This document shows positions 33,991 through 41,981 of a stretch of DNA of 64,000 nucleotides, in pieces. The DNA comes from JAHBTB01 sp964451255 (GTDB lineage Bacteria > Armatimonadota > Fimbriimonadia > Fimbriimonadales > Fimbriimonadaceae). The position numbers were made by a program, and so were the translations under genes. The notes under the pieces are model-generated. The model saw only the letters and a program-made list of their open reading frames with translations. It was not told the origin of the DNA and made no database searches. Numbering within the stretch: the stretch's first letter is position 1; every line of letters begins with the position of its first letter. The stretch spans positions 124,001-188,000 of the forward strand of contig CAYVHL010000002.1 of the NCBI GenBank assembly GCA_964451255.1. Reading direction: 5' to 3'.

Positions 33991-34611
33991 ATGTCGGAAG
34001 AGCAAGAAGGCGCAAAAAAGAAGAGTAAGTTGCCCGTCATTTTGGTGGCAGTGCTGGTAGTCGCGGGCGGCGGCTACTTCATGAAATCAGGACAGAAGAA
34101 GGACACCGGGCCAAAGCCGGTGCTTCTGGGCGAGACGAAGATGGACTTGGGAGAGTTCACCGCGCAACTCAGCGACGGCCACACCTATCTCAAACTGGAG
34201 GTGGTCGTGCAGATGGCTAAGGACGCCAAGGTGGGCGGTGGAGGTGGCGAAGAGGGCGGCGCCAAGGGTGGCGATCCCGTCATGCGAAACTCGGTGATGA
34301 TGGTCTTGGCAGGCACAGACCCGAAAGACATCGCCACAGCAGACGGCATCGACCTCCTCAAGGAGAAGATCGCCTGGCAGATCAACCACGACTTGGAGCT
34401 CCAAGAGTCGGCCGAGAAAGCAGCCAAGGGCGAGGCGCCTCCACCGGACAAGAAGTCCAAGAAAAAGAAGAAGGATGAGGAGGACGTTTCTGAGGGAGCG
34501 GAGAAGTTTGAGCACGTCCCAGCGGACGAGCGCGACCACCCCGAATGGCAGTCCGACGAAGGCCCGGTCCTGATGGTGTTTTTCCCGAGCTTCTTGCCCG
34601 CGAAATACTGA
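33991..34611 (+). CDS. FliL-like membrane protein
   Basis: The 206-residue protein has a short basic cytoplasmic tail (KKKSK), one membrane helix (about 14-31), and an extracytoplasmic domain. Its pattern LGEFTAQLSDGHTYLKLEVVV, RNSVMMVLAGTDPKDIATAD, LLKEKIAWQINHDL and the terminal VLMVFFPSFLPAKY fits FliL, which supports the flagellar stator. It departs from normal FliL in two low-complexity inserts, Gly/Glu-rich (about 80-90) and Lys-rich (KKSKKKKKDEE, about 150-162). No other flagellar gene is in the window, so it may be a stand-alone FliL homologue. Confidence 0.65.
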   Translation: MSEEQEGAKKKSKLPVILVAVLVVAGGGYFMKSGQKKDTGPKPVLLGETKMDLGEFTAQLSDGHTYLKLEVVVQMAKDAKVGGGGGEEGGAKGGDPVMRNSVMMVLAGTDPKDIATADGIDLLKEKIAWQINHDLELQESAEKAAKGEAPPPDKKSKKKKKDEEDVSEGAEKFEHVPADERDHPEWQSDEGPVLMVFFPSFLPAKY

Positions 34612-34636
34612 CCGTTCGGACTCTAGGCAAAACAAA

Positions 34637-34672
34637 GGCAAGGGCGTCGCAGGGATGCGGCGCCCTTTGCAT
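34637..34672 (+). terminator. Rho-independent terminator after the FliL-like gene
   Basis: AAGGGCGTCGC pairs with GCGGCGCCCTT (one G-T pair) around a short loop, followed by TTGCATTCG. It lies 25 nt after the FliL-like stop. Confidence 0.5.
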
Positions 34673-34722
34673 TCGTGCCCGGCTCCGGGTGTTGTCCCGC
34701 GATCGTCTCTGACTCGCCTGGA

Positions 34723-36036
34723 TCAGAATCCACCCAGACCGTTGGGTGTGCCGACGCCGGACGGCATGTCCCAACCGACAGTGGCGGCGTTTGATCCTGA
34801 CCTTCCGGTCGTCAAGTCAAGGAAGGCCGAGGTGCCCAAAGCGTCGTACAGGGCCGCGTTTTGACCTCGAGAGCCGGATCGGGCCCGGTTTGCGGCGTTG
34901 GCGATCCCCGCGATGATGGGTGTTGACGTGCTGGTGCCGCCGAAGATGAGCCATCCGCTCAGGTGGCCGTCAGGGGTGCTGTCATAGACGGAAACACCGG
35001 TGTCTGGGTCGGCGACAGCGGCAATGTCGTTGCCCGAGCGGTAGGGGGACGACTTGCCGATCACTCCGTCTTGGTAGGGTGGCCGGGGGCTGAAGGAACT
35101 CAGGCTGCCGGCGGTGGCGGCCCACACCGACTCGCCGACCCGGGATCCGTCGGCTAGCAACGCGAGCCGCGTGCCGCCGACGCAGACGACGTCACGTGAG
35201 AGGGCAGGGAAGTCTTTCTCGGTGCTCGTGTCCCCACTCGCCGCAAAGAACGTGACCCCGGGCGTGCGGAACAACTGGTCGTACCGCGCGTAGGAGCAAG
35301 CCGTCTCGGTCGACCCAAAGCTGAGCGAGACTTGCGTCACGCCGGGGAGCCCGACCGCGACCTGGACGGCGGCCATCAGGTCGGAGAGGCCGGATGATCT
35401 GGCCTCGACCAAGAAGATCTTGGCGTTCGGGGCCATCGCATGGGCCCACTGAGTGTCTAGGGCGGACTCCTGCGCCCAACTGGTGTCTGTCGCTGGCTGG
35501 CTGCCCGTTGCGTAGACGACTTGGAAGCGCCCGTTGGTGCCGAGCGTCGCCGTCGTGGAAGGCTCGACGGGAAGTCCGAACTGGTTGGAGAAGACGTTGA
35601 AGTCGTGCAGAGCGGTCGGATAGTGGTAGGCGTCCACGATCGCGATGGCGCCTTGCCCCAGGCCGTCGGGCACTCCATAGGCCTTGCGGATCTGGGCGGG
35701 AGTGTAGCCCTGGGGGCCCGGCCCGCGGCCCAGGGAGGTGACGTTGACGAGGTGGTTCGTGTGGGCCCGCCCGGCCACTTCGCGGGTCGAAGCGGGGACA
35801 AAGACGCCAGGATGGTCGATCTGACCCTGGCTCACGAGTGTCGCCGGTGCGACCGGGCCGCAGGTAGGGTCAGGGGCGGGGGCGAGGTTTCCGGTCGTGC
35901 CGCCGGTGCCCGTGCTTCCTGTTGAGCCGCCAGTCGACTGTGACCCGCCCCCACCGCCTCCGCAAGCACCGAGCGTGAGGCCGACGGCCAGTCCGATGAT
36001 CGCCCAAGTGGTCGCGGCGTCTAGGCCCCGTCGCAT
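34723..36036 (-). CDS. Lipoprotein S53-family serine peptidase (sedolisin-like)
   Basis: The 437-residue protein has a lipobox LGAC near residue 25 and a Gly/Ser/Thr-rich linker to about 55. The catalytic domain belongs to the S53 (sedolisin/kumamolisin) family: the Glu/Asp pair lies in QESALDTQWAHAMAPNAKI, the oxyanion Asp region in FFAASGDTSTE, and the nucleophile Ser in FGGTSTSTPIIAG. The first part (QGYTPAQIRKAYGVPD) matches the propeptide junction, though the full pro-domain (about 170 residues in kumamolisin) is much reduced. It is predicted to be an acid-active, surface-anchored endopeptidase. It is followed by a GH5-like gene on the same strand, 33 nt upstream in transcription order. 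Confidence 0.85.
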   Translation of the reverse strand: MRRGLDAATTWAIIGLAVGLTLGACGGGGGGSQSTGGSTGSTGTGGTTGNLAPAPDPTCGPVAPATLVSQGQIDHPGVFVPASTREVAGRAHTNHLVNVTSLGRGPGPQGYTPAQIRKAYGVPDGLGQGAIAIVDAYHYPTALHDFNVFSNQFGLPVEPSTTATLGTNGRFQVVYATGSQPATDTSWAQESALDTQWAHAMAPNAKIFLVEARSSGLSDLMAAVQVAVGLPGVTQVSLSFGSTETACSYARYDQLFRTPGVTFFAASGDTSTEKDFPALSRDVVCVGGTRLALLADGSRVGESVWAATAGSLSSFSPRPPYQDGVIGKSSPYRSGNDIAAVADPDTGVSVYDSTPDGHLSGWLIFGGTSTSTPIIAGIANAANRARSGSRGQNAALYDALGTSAFLDLTTGRSGSNAATVGWDMPSGVGTPNGLGGF

Positions 36037-36069
36037 GGCGGTACAGACGTGCCAGAGATGAGGATAGTT

Positions 36070-37122
36070 CTAACCAGAGCCCGAACTCACGACTTTGCCT
36101 GTGAGCCTCTTGAAGAGGTCTGTCTCAGCGGAGTTGTATGGCGTGCCGTCGGCGTGGAACAGGTCGTGGAACCACAACTCGGGTTCGGGCGAGCCTTCCT
36201 TCGACCCCCAAGGAAAGATCGTGTTGGTCTTTCCGGCGACGAGGCCCCAGTTTAAACATCCGACCTTCTCGTCGTGAAAGACAGGAAGGTTTGTTTCGAC
36301 CTTGCTACCTGCCGTCCTGGCCATCCACTCCGTGCACACAAGTGGTCGGCCAAGAACTTTCAACTTGTCGATTTCGGCCTTCAAGTTCGCAGCGTCGTTG
36401 TAGTTATGAAAGGTGACAACGTCACTGTTCGCCAGTTGGTATTTGTTGTAATCGGTCAAGTCAGCCCAGATGCCCGACGTGACCGGTTGGGTCGGCCGGA
36501 CCGCCCACGCCCACTGGTAGGTCAATTTGAGAAGGTGCATCGACTTGTCTCCGTAGCCCGAGTTGCCCGGTTCGTTATAGAGGTCCCACATGAGGACGCG
36601 CTTGTCAGACTGGAATGTCTGCAAGACGTCGGTGACATACTTCTTTAGCCTGGGCTCGTCTACCGGCCAGTGCCGCTTGCTGTCCGCCGGGCTCCTTACC
36701 CACCCGCTGTTGTGCACCCCCTTCAGTGGCGCGGGTTGGTGACCGGGCCTAGGTTCGGGTGACCAGCAGTCGTCAAAGAAGACGAAGATCGGTTGGATGT
36801 GGTGCTTGGCGGCGACATTGAGGAACTCTCCCATCCTGTGTTTGAAGCCGGCCGGATCTTCCTCGTAGGCGATGTCGTGGAGGTAAGCCCGCACCGCGTT
36901 CATGCCGATTGACTCGGCGTAACCCAGTTCCCGGTCGATGGTGGGCAAATCGAACGTGTCGGCCTGCCAGAACTCGAGTTGGTTGACGGCGGTGCTCGGA
37001 GTGAAGTTGCAGCCGACGATCCAGTCATGCCGGGCATACCAGGCCTGGGCCTGCTCGGGCGTCCACTGGGCGTGACGTTGGGTTGACGTTGACATAGCGG
37101 TAAAGGCGAGCAGTGCCAGCAT
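36070..37122 (-). CDS. GH5-like glycoside hydrolase
   Basis: The 350-residue protein is a clan A TIM barrel: GCNFTPSTAVNQLEFW and MNAVRAYLHD early, acid/base Glu in MWDLYNEPGN, and the nucleophile Glu in PLVCTEWMAR. Related proteins are annotated as GH5 or 1,4-beta-xylanase-like, and the substrate is unresolved. The N-terminus (MLALLAFTAMSTSTQR) may be a short signal peptide. TAACTT lies 9 nt before the ATG. It lies just upstream of the S53 peptidase gene on the same strand, so the two may form one transcript. Confidence 0.8.
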   Translation of the reverse strand: MLALLAFTAMSTSTQRHAQWTPEQAQAWYARHDWIVGCNFTPSTAVNQLEFWQADTFDLPTIDRELGYAESIGMNAVRAYLHDIAYEEDPAGFKHRMGEFLNVAAKHHIQPIFVFFDDCWSPEPRPGHQPAPLKGVHNSGWVRSPADSKRHWPVDEPRLKKYVTDVLQTFQSDKRVLMWDLYNEPGNSGYGDKSMHLLKLTYQWAWAVRPTQPVTSGIWADLTDYNKYQLANSDVVTFHNYNDAANLKAEIDKLKVLGRPLVCTEWMARTAGSKVETNLPVFHDEKVGCLNWGLVAGKTNTIFPWGSKEGSPEPELWFHDLFHADGTPYNSAETDLFKRLTGKVVSSGSG

Positions 37123-37131
37123 GGGCGACTC

Positions 37132-37137
37132 AAGTTA
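37132..37137 (-). promoter_or_regulatory. Probable -10 element of the second GH5-like gene
   Basis: TAACTT on the minus strand ends 9 nt before the ATG at 37122, matching the dapL, lgt and FliL-like spacing. Confidence 0.3.
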
Positions 37138-37154
37138 CCCAAGGGGTAAACAAA

Positions 37155-37192
37155 GCCGGGCAGGTGCGGCGATAGGCCTGCACCTGCCCGGC
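37155..37192 (-). terminator. Strong terminator after the barrel-protein gene
   Basis: A 13-bp perfect stem (GCCGGGCAGGTGC / GCACCTGCCCGGC) with a 12-nt loop is followed on the minus strand by TTTGTTTACC. It sits 17 nt past the stop of the 37209-37772 gene and separates it from the GH5-like gene. Confidence 0.8.
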
Positions 37193-37208
37193 ATTTGGGG
37201 CCGTCGGC

Positions 37209-37772
37209 TCAGAAGTGGACGGCGTAGACGAGGCCGAGCGTGGTGCCTTGCAGTCCTTGCGACCTCGCACCGAGCCGGAGGAACAGTTCCATCGCTGACT
37301 GCTGGTTCAGTCTCGCACCGAGAAGCAACTCGGCGCAGGCGTTGTAGTCGGTAGAACTGTTCTCGGTAATGGTGACAGAGCTACCGCCGCCGGTGGTGGT
37401 GGAGAAGTTGGAGAAGGCCCTGGAAATGCCCGCCCCAGCACCGTAGTAGAACTGGACGTTCCCTTCGGTGTTCGTGGTGAACGGATGCCTGGCCACGACC
37501 ATCAATGAGGCCGACTCGAGTTTGTTGCCGTTACCCCGGTGGATATCGAGGTCGAGATCGACGCTCAACCGACCGCCGTTGCCATACGTGAGGAAGTCGT
37601 ATCCAAACCCTGCTGTGACACCACCACCTGTCGTGGTGTCGCGCGCACTACCATTGGTCAGGTAGCTGTAGCCGAATCGAAAGGCGAAAGGCTGAGGCAA
37701 GTTTTGTTGCGCATGTGCTGTGGCACAAAGTACGAGACCCACGGGGGTCATGATAGCGATCTTGTTCATCAA
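37209..37772 (-). CDS. Small outer-membrane beta-barrel-like protein
   Basis: The 187-residue protein has a signal peptide (about 1-22, ending AHAQQ). Alternating amphipathic strands follow (FRFGYSYLTNGS, GVTAGFGYDFLTYGNGG, VQFYYGAGAGISRAF), and the protein ends in an aromatic pattern LGLVYAVHF, with Phe as the last residue. That is the classical outer-membrane assembly signal, indicating a diderm envelope. An eight-strand barrel of the OmpA/OmpX size class is likely. GGAGACC precedes the ATG. Its own terminator lies directly downstream. Function is unknown. Confidence 0.68.
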   Translation of the reverse strand: MMNKIAIMTPVGLVLCATAHAQQNLPQPFAFRFGYSYLTNGSARDTTTGGGVTAGFGYDFLTYGNGGRLSVDLDLDIHRGNGNKLESASLMVVARHPFTTNTEGNVQFYYGAGAGISRAFSNFSTTTGGGSSVTITENSSTDYNACAELLLGARLNQQSAMELFLRLGARSQGLQGTTLGLVYAVHF

Positions 37773-37794
37773 GGTCTCCAGCCGGAGTATGTCC

Positions 37795-39441
37795 TTAGGG
37801 TTCTCTTGGAGTCAAGCGTACAGCCCCCCGTTTTAGCAACACGCTGATGCCATAAGCGCCATCTTGAAAGGCTCCGCCAGTCGCCTTGAGAATGGTCCCG
37901 ACCGTTTGCGGCCCCTTCCGCAAAAGTTCCAGCGTAGCGGCCAGGCTCTCAAAGGCGGCGAGTTTGCCGACGGGTTCGTACAGCCGCACGAGTTGGGTGC
38001 CGTCGACGAGCCCGCGCCCTACCGCCGTGATTTCCAGGACATCGTCGCTGTGGAGTGTCCGCGTGGCCTGTCCGGGAAGAATGGTGCCGTACTGGGTCGG
38101 CAGGGCCAGTCGATGGGCGTCTGCTCGCCTCGTCTCCCTTTCGTCGGCGCTTTCGGCCGCCGCCTCGGCCAGTTGAGACTCAAACAATTCGACCAACCGG
38201 GATCCGATCTTGTCGACCCCAAAGTCTAGGGCGGTTTCACGGGCCCGAGTTCCAAGCCGAGTCCGGAGAGCCTGGTCGTTGAAGAGCCGACCCATCCGGT
38301 CGGCGAGAGCCTCTTGGTCGACGACGACGCACTGGGCGAGAAGAAGGCTCTCGGCGAGATGGTTGATGAACGGGCTGAACGCGCCGATGCGGTCGCTGCC
38401 CTCCACCCAATAAGTGGGGACGCGGAAACCGTTTTCGCCGTCGATGACGCCTTCCCGCATTCCGTCCCAATCCGAGACGACGGCCGGCAACCCTGTCGCC
38501 ATCGCCTCGATCGGCGCCACGCCGAGGCCCTCGGTCGGGTTGTCACACGGAAGCACGAAGAAATCGGCCGCCCACAGGCGTATGGCGACGTCATCGTGGG
38601 CGCATGAGCCTAGGAAGCGGCTGCGGTCCCTCACACCGGCCTCGATCAGCCAGTCCCGCAAGCGTGCGTATGCCGTGTCCGAAGTCGGCGCACCGCCGAC
38701 CACCAACCAGTCGTTGGGGCCGGAACACGCCGCAAAGGCCTGGACGAGGGGATAGAGGTCGGCCTTGCTGAACGGGCCGACCCTAGAGTGGTACATGGCG
38801 ACGGTGACGTCGGTGGGGATGCGCAGGGCGCATCGGGCCGCGTACTTCTCGTTTTCGGTCGGCGGACGGAAGACGCTGGTGTCGATGGGCCTTTGCACCA
38901 CGTCTAGCCGGAACGGCGGCTCCTCGACCCCAAGACTACGGAGCGTGCAGACCAGGGCGTCCCGAAGCGAATGGCTGATGCATTGGATCGAGTCATAGGG
39001 CACCGGTCGGGCGGTGGACACGTCCCGCAGCGACCGTTGCGCCGCGTGGGCGCCGACGATATGGGTGTCGACGCTCATGGCCGTCGGCCCCTGGGCATAG
39101 GCGTCCCGTAGATAACGGTCGCGCGCCATGTCGGCCGGGTCAAGGCTCCGGAGGATGCGCGGGACGCCGTCTGCGAAGACTTCCGGCAGGTGGTGGACGG
39201 GATAGAAGCTCAGCCTGCCCTTTCCCATGTTTTCGGGTCGGAGGACTTGGGTGGCGGCGTCGACAAGGGTGTCGCCTTCAGCCATCATTCCCGGCGGCAG
39301 GAAGACCTCAAGGCGTTCGAACGACTTGTTGTTGGCCACCCATTTGAAGAAGGCGGCGGTGGCGAGAAAAGCCCCGTGGCGCGAGCGTTCGTCTGGCTTG
39401 AGCAGGTACTTGCAATCAGGCAGGAAGACGCTAAGGCGCAT
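37795..39441 (-). CDS. GT4-like glycosyltransferase with extra C-terminal domain
   Basis: The 548-residue protein has a GT-B fold. The nucleotide-sugar half is seen in MYHSRVGPFSKADLYPLVQA, VVGGAPTSDTAY, LWAADFFVLPCDNPTEG and GVAPIEAMATGLPAVVSDWDG; the EGLGVAPIEAMA segment holds the GT4 E-x7-E motif. After about residue 425 comes a roughly 120-residue addition ending in LELLRKGPQTVGTILKATGG, resembling a small winged-helix or PqqD-like module. TAGAAT ends 6 nt before the ATG, so the gene looks leaderless. Two ATP-grasp-like paralogues lie just upstream on the same strand, suggesting one pathway. Acceptor and sugar are unknown. Confidence 0.78.
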   Translation of the reverse strand: MRLSVFLPDCKYLLKPDERSRHGAFLATAAFFKWVANNKSFERLEVFLPPGMMAEGDTLVDAATQVLRPENMGKGRLSFYPVHHLPEVFADGVPRILRSLDPADMARDRYLRDAYAQGPTAMSVDTHIVGAHAAQRSLRDVSTARPVPYDSIQCISHSLRDALVCTLRSLGVEEPPFRLDVVQRPIDTSVFRPPTENEKYAARCALRIPTDVTVAMYHSRVGPFSKADLYPLVQAFAACSGPNDWLVVGGAPTSDTAYARLRDWLIEAGVRDRSRFLGSCAHDDVAIRLWAADFFVLPCDNPTEGLGVAPIEAMATGLPAVVSDWDGMREGVIDGENGFRVPTYWVEGSDRIGAFSPFINHLAESLLLAQCVVVDQEALADRMGRLFNDQALRTRLGTRARETALDFGVDKIGSRLVELFESQLAEAAAESADERETRRADAHRLALPTQYGTILPGQATRTLHSDDVLEITAVGRGLVDGTQLVRLYEPVGKLAAFESLAATLELLRKGPQTVGTILKATGGAFQDGAYGISVLLKRGAVRLTPREP

Positions 39442-39447
39442 CGAAGG

Positions 39448-39453
39448 ATTCTA
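39448..39453 (-). promoter_or_regulatory. -10 hexamer of the leaderless glycosyltransferase gene
   Basis: TAGAAT (minus strand) ends exactly 6 nt before ATG 39441. It overlaps TATAGA, and no Shine-Dalgarno is present. Confidence 0.5.
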
Positions 39454-39535
39454 TACCTAGCGCGGGCCAGTCCGCTAGAACATTGGTGAGTGGCCGAATG
39501 TGCCGACACGGCGACAATCTGGCTTCAAAGTTGGC

Positions 39536-40351
39536 TCAGGAATCCTCCGCGAACAGGTCGTCGAGCCCCTTCGCGAGCGTCAAGACGGTCCTTTGCTGAA
39601 AGGGGTTCAGCGAGTTGCCGCTGAACATGGGCGTGCGGTTCACGTCATACAGAACAGCACGCCCGTTCACCAGGGCGTAGTCAAACTTTCCGTATTGAAA
39701 TCCTAGCTCTTCTCGTCGTCGCCGGAGGTCGGCTGGAACCTCGGGCACATCCTCGCGCAAGAATATGTTACGAGACTTCACGACCGGGCTGTGGGAGAAG
39801 CACAGCCGGTTCGTCTCCTGCTTGCCAAGGAAAATCCAATTCCGGAGGCAATAGCAGCCGTCGCGCATTTCTGGCAAGTACTTCTCGACGACCCTCTCCT
39901 CGTCCCGCCAGACTTCTTCAGGGACGTCAAAGGCGCATTCATAGATCCGGTACGGCTCGGTCGTCACCTTGAAGCCACGCCTCCCCGCTTCCATTGCCGC
40001 GATCGTCTTTTCCCGCCAACCGGCGGAGTTCAGGTTGCTCTTGACGATCACCGGGCCATCATAGTCCATCGGCGAAGCGACGATCTCGCGGCTGATGACC
40101 CGTTTAGATACGTCGGCGACGCGGGCGTTGACGGTCTTGGGATAGGAACTAACGAGGTCGAGCAAGTCTTGCGGCGCGCGGGTCAGGTCGCAGTGGAGGA
40201 CGGCGAGGTCGGCGTCGACCCGGTTGTCTGAGCTTTGGCGCACCAACACTTCGTGTCCCGCTCGCTCCCAAAGCCTGGCGATCTGTTGGAAGTAATACTG
40301 TTCGTCAAACCGGTCACAGGGATGGGTGACCACGACGATGCGCTTTGCCAA
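39536..40351 (-). CDS. ATP-grasp-like protein, paralogue A
   Basis: The 271-residue protein resembles small ATP-grasp enzymes, which form amide or ester bonds through acyl-phosphates. Visible parts are an N-terminal Rossmann-like segment (RIVVVTHPCDRFDEQYYFQQ), VNARVADVSKRVIS, the nucleotide-binding lysine strand GPVIVKSNLNSAGW, a hinge-like VVEKYLPEMRDG, and the metal-ligand strand FDYALVNGRAVLYDVNRTP. It shares the whole layout with the neighbour at 40361-41185, so the pair arose by tandem duplication. TTG 40351 is used, since no ATG opens the frame nearby. It is 9 nt after its paralogue. Substrate is unknown. Confidence 0.72.
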   Translation of the reverse strand: MAKRIVVVTHPCDRFDEQYYFQQIARLWERAGHEVLVRQSSDNRVDADLAVLHCDLTRAPQDLLDLVSSYPKTVNARVADVSKRVISREIVASPMDYDGPVIVKSNLNSAGWREKTIAAMEAGRRGFKVTTEPYRIYECAFDVPEEVWRDEERVVEKYLPEMRDGCYCLRNWIFLGKQETNRLCFSHSPVVKSRNIFLREDVPEVPADLRRRREELGFQYGKFDYALVNGRAVLYDVNRTPMFSGNSLNPFQQRTVLTLAKGLDDLFAEDS

Positions 40352-40357
40352 GCTGGG

Positions 40358-40363
40358 AGATTA
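40358..40363 (-). promoter_or_regulatory. Possible internal -10 for ATP-grasp paralogue A
   Basis: TAATCT ends 6 nt before TTG 40351, but its first three bases are the stop codon of the upstream paralogue. The match may be coincidental because the two genes are likely co-transcribed. Confidence 0.25.
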
Positions 40364-41185
40364 CCCATCGGGGTTGCTTGCGCGGTCGATGATAGAGGTC
40401 AAGCCCTCGGCCAGGGCCGTGACCGTCCCCTGGAGGGCGGGGATGTGGGCGCCGCCGGCGATCATGGGGGTTGGGTTGGCGTCAAGCAGGATGGCCTCCC
40501 CGTCCACGACCACGTAGTCGAACTTGCCGTAGTCGAAGCCGAGTTCTTCCCGGCGAACTCGCATCGCGTCGGGCACATGGGGGTCGCTCTCACGGCGCAC
40601 GGTGTTCTTGAGCTTGACGATCGGCTCGTTCGAATAGACGACCCGGTTGGTCTCTTTGTCCCCCAGAAAGATCCAGAGCCGGGTCGCGAATAGGCCGTCA
40701 TGGACTTCTGGAGTGAACTTCTCGACCACCCGGTCGGGATCGGCCCAGTCGGACTCCGGCACGTCGAGGGCGCAGTCGTAGACCCGGTATGGCTTGATCT
40801 CCAGCCTTGCCCCGATCTGATCTTTGGCTGTTCTGAGAAGGTTAGCCTCGCGCCACCCAGAAGCGTTCCAGTTGCACTTGACCACCACCGGACCGTCGAA
40901 GTCCATCGGGTCGCGCACGAGCTGCCGACTGATGCTCTTTTTCGACACGTCACCGACTCTGGCGTTGATCGCAATGGGATAGGTCTGCACGGCGTCGAGC
41001 AAGTCGGGCGGGGCGACGGTCACGTCGCAGTGCAGGATCGCCAGGTCGGCGTCGGGTGTCTCGCCTCCACCTTTGACCACGATTGTCTCGATGCCATCGG
41101 CGGCCCAGCGGTCAGCTATGCCACGCAAGAAGTAGCGCCCGTCGAAGGAGTCCTCGGGATGGGTAAAGACGACGATCCGACGCAA
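40361..41185 (-). CDS. ATP-grasp-like protein, paralogue B
   Basis: The 274-residue protein is colinear with paralogue A: RIVVFTHPEDSFDGRYFLRG, INARVGDVSKKSISRQLVRD, GPVVVKCNWNASGW, RVVEKFTPEVHDG and FDYVVVDGEAILLDANPTP. The lysine of the VVVK strand and the Asp/Asn of LLDANPTP match expected ATP and magnesium ligands. Divergence between copies is substantial, so the duplication is old and both are probably functional. The start is TTG 41185, six bases after TAACCT, with no Shine-Dalgarno. It is the first gene of the B-A pair, with the glycosyltransferase next in line. Confidence 0.72.
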   Translation of the reverse strand: MRRIVVFTHPEDSFDGRYFLRGIADRWAADGIETIVVKGGGETPDADLAILHCDVTVAPPDLLDAVQTYPIAINARVGDVSKKSISRQLVRDPMDFDGPVVVKCNWNASGWREANLLRTAKDQIGARLEIKPYRVYDCALDVPESDWADPDRVVEKFTPEVHDGLFATRLWIFLGDKETNRVVYSNEPIVKLKNTVRRESDPHVPDAMRVRREELGFDYGKFDYVVVDGEAILLDANPTPMIAGGAHIPALQGTVTALAEGLTSIIDRASNPDG

Positions 41186-41191
41186 GGCGGC

Positions 41192-41197
41192 AGGTTA
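41192..41197 (-). promoter_or_regulatory. -10 hexamer of the leaderless ATP-grasp pair
   Basis: TAACCT (minus strand) ends exactly 6 nt before TTG 41185, predicting a transcript that begins at the UUG start codon. Confidence 0.45.
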
Positions 41198-41230
41198 CCA
41201 GCACGGTTCATATTGGCCTGCAGGAGATCG

Positions 41231-41264
41231 AAGGCGGGCGGGGACACGTGGCCCCGCCCGCCTT
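41231..41264 (-). terminator. Terminator hairpin after PEP-CTERM gene
   Basis: AAGGCGGGCGGGG pairs perfectly with CCCCGCCCGCCTT around an 8-nt loop, 8 nt past the stop of the PEP-CTERM gene. The T-tract is weak on the minus strand. Confidence 0.6.
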
Positions 41265-41271
41265 TCTCAAC

Positions 41272-41943
41272 CTACTTGGTCGTGCGACGTCGTACGAGCC
41301 CGGCCACACCCAAGGCCAGCACAGCCATGGACGCGGGCTCGGGAACCGATTGCTCTGTCTTGAGCCCGACGGAGAACCCGTGCCAGCTTTCTGGGTTGTT
41401 GATGTTCCAGTTCAGCACGGAGAACGGCCCGTCGAAGAGCACCGTCCCGTTGCCTTCTGCACCTTCCAACCAGTTAGGGCCGGTCGTGATGGATTGGCCG
41501 CCGTACTCTGCGCCCGGGCCACCTGCCACAAAACTCAGGTCTTGGTCGAAGGTGTAGCGGACAGGTTTCGCGCCTTGCCCTAGGCTCCAAACCGAGAACG
41601 CCAAGTGGTCCACCGGAATATCAAAGGAGAGACTGTAGTCTCCGGTCGTGACGATCTGGATGATTTGGTGGTCGGCCGCCGGTTGCCCCTCGTATGGCGC
41701 GTTCGCGATCACTGATCCGTCACCGCGGTAAGAAGTGAACGGCGACCAAGACGGGTAGCTCGAAAGAAGGTTGTTCACAGGGCCGGTCAAGGTGACGTTT
41801 GTGTCGCCGTTCGAAGTCGAGATGACACCGGTGGCTCCATTTGAGTTGTAACTGGTCCACTTGATCCAAGAATAGGTGTCACCTGCGTGGGCGACGGACG
41901 CGCCGACTACGGCGAAGCTCAATAAGGCTAGTTTTCGAAACAT
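41272..41943 (-). CDS. PEP-CTERM surface protein A
   Basis: The 223-residue protein has a signal peptide (MFRKLALLSFAVVGASVAHA). The beta-rich, Ser/Thr/Asn-rich body has no enzyme motif. The tail is VPEPASMAVLALGVAGLVRRR: the PEP motif, a hydrophobic helix and a basic end. PEP-CTERM proteins are sorted by an exosortase and are often linked to extracellular polysaccharide. ATG 41943 follows GGAGAG at a normal distance, and TGCTATACT (extended -10) lies about 33 nt upstream, so this gene has an ordinary leader. No exosortase gene is present in the window. Confidence 0.82.
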   Translation of the reverse strand: MFRKLALLSFAVVGASVAHAGDTYSWIKWTSYNSNGATGVISTSNGDTNVTLTGPVNNLLSSYPSWSPFTSYRGDGSVIANAPYEGQPAADHQIIQIVTTGDYSLSFDIPVDHLAFSVWSLGQGAKPVRYTFDQDLSFVAGGPGAEYGGQSITTGPNWLEGAEGNGTVLFDGPFSVLNWNINNPESWHGFSVGLKTEQSVPEPASMAVLALGVAGLVRRRTTK

Positions 41944-41975
41944 AGTTTCTCTCTCCGATTCTGAAAGCAGACATA

Positions 41976-41981
41976 AGTATA
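41976..41981 (-). promoter_or_regulatory. -10 element of PEP-CTERM gene A
   Basis: TATACT on the minus strand is preceded by TGC, an extended -10. The leader of about 25-30 nt carries a GGAGAG ribosome site. The remaining 42000-42155 is AT-richer and holds no gene I can support. Confidence 0.4.

Noticed and set aside
40358..40363. TAATCT as an independent promoter for the second ATP-grasp gene
   Set aside because: It overlaps the upstream stop codon and the genes are 9 nt apart, so co-transcription is more likely. It is kept only as a low-confidence site.
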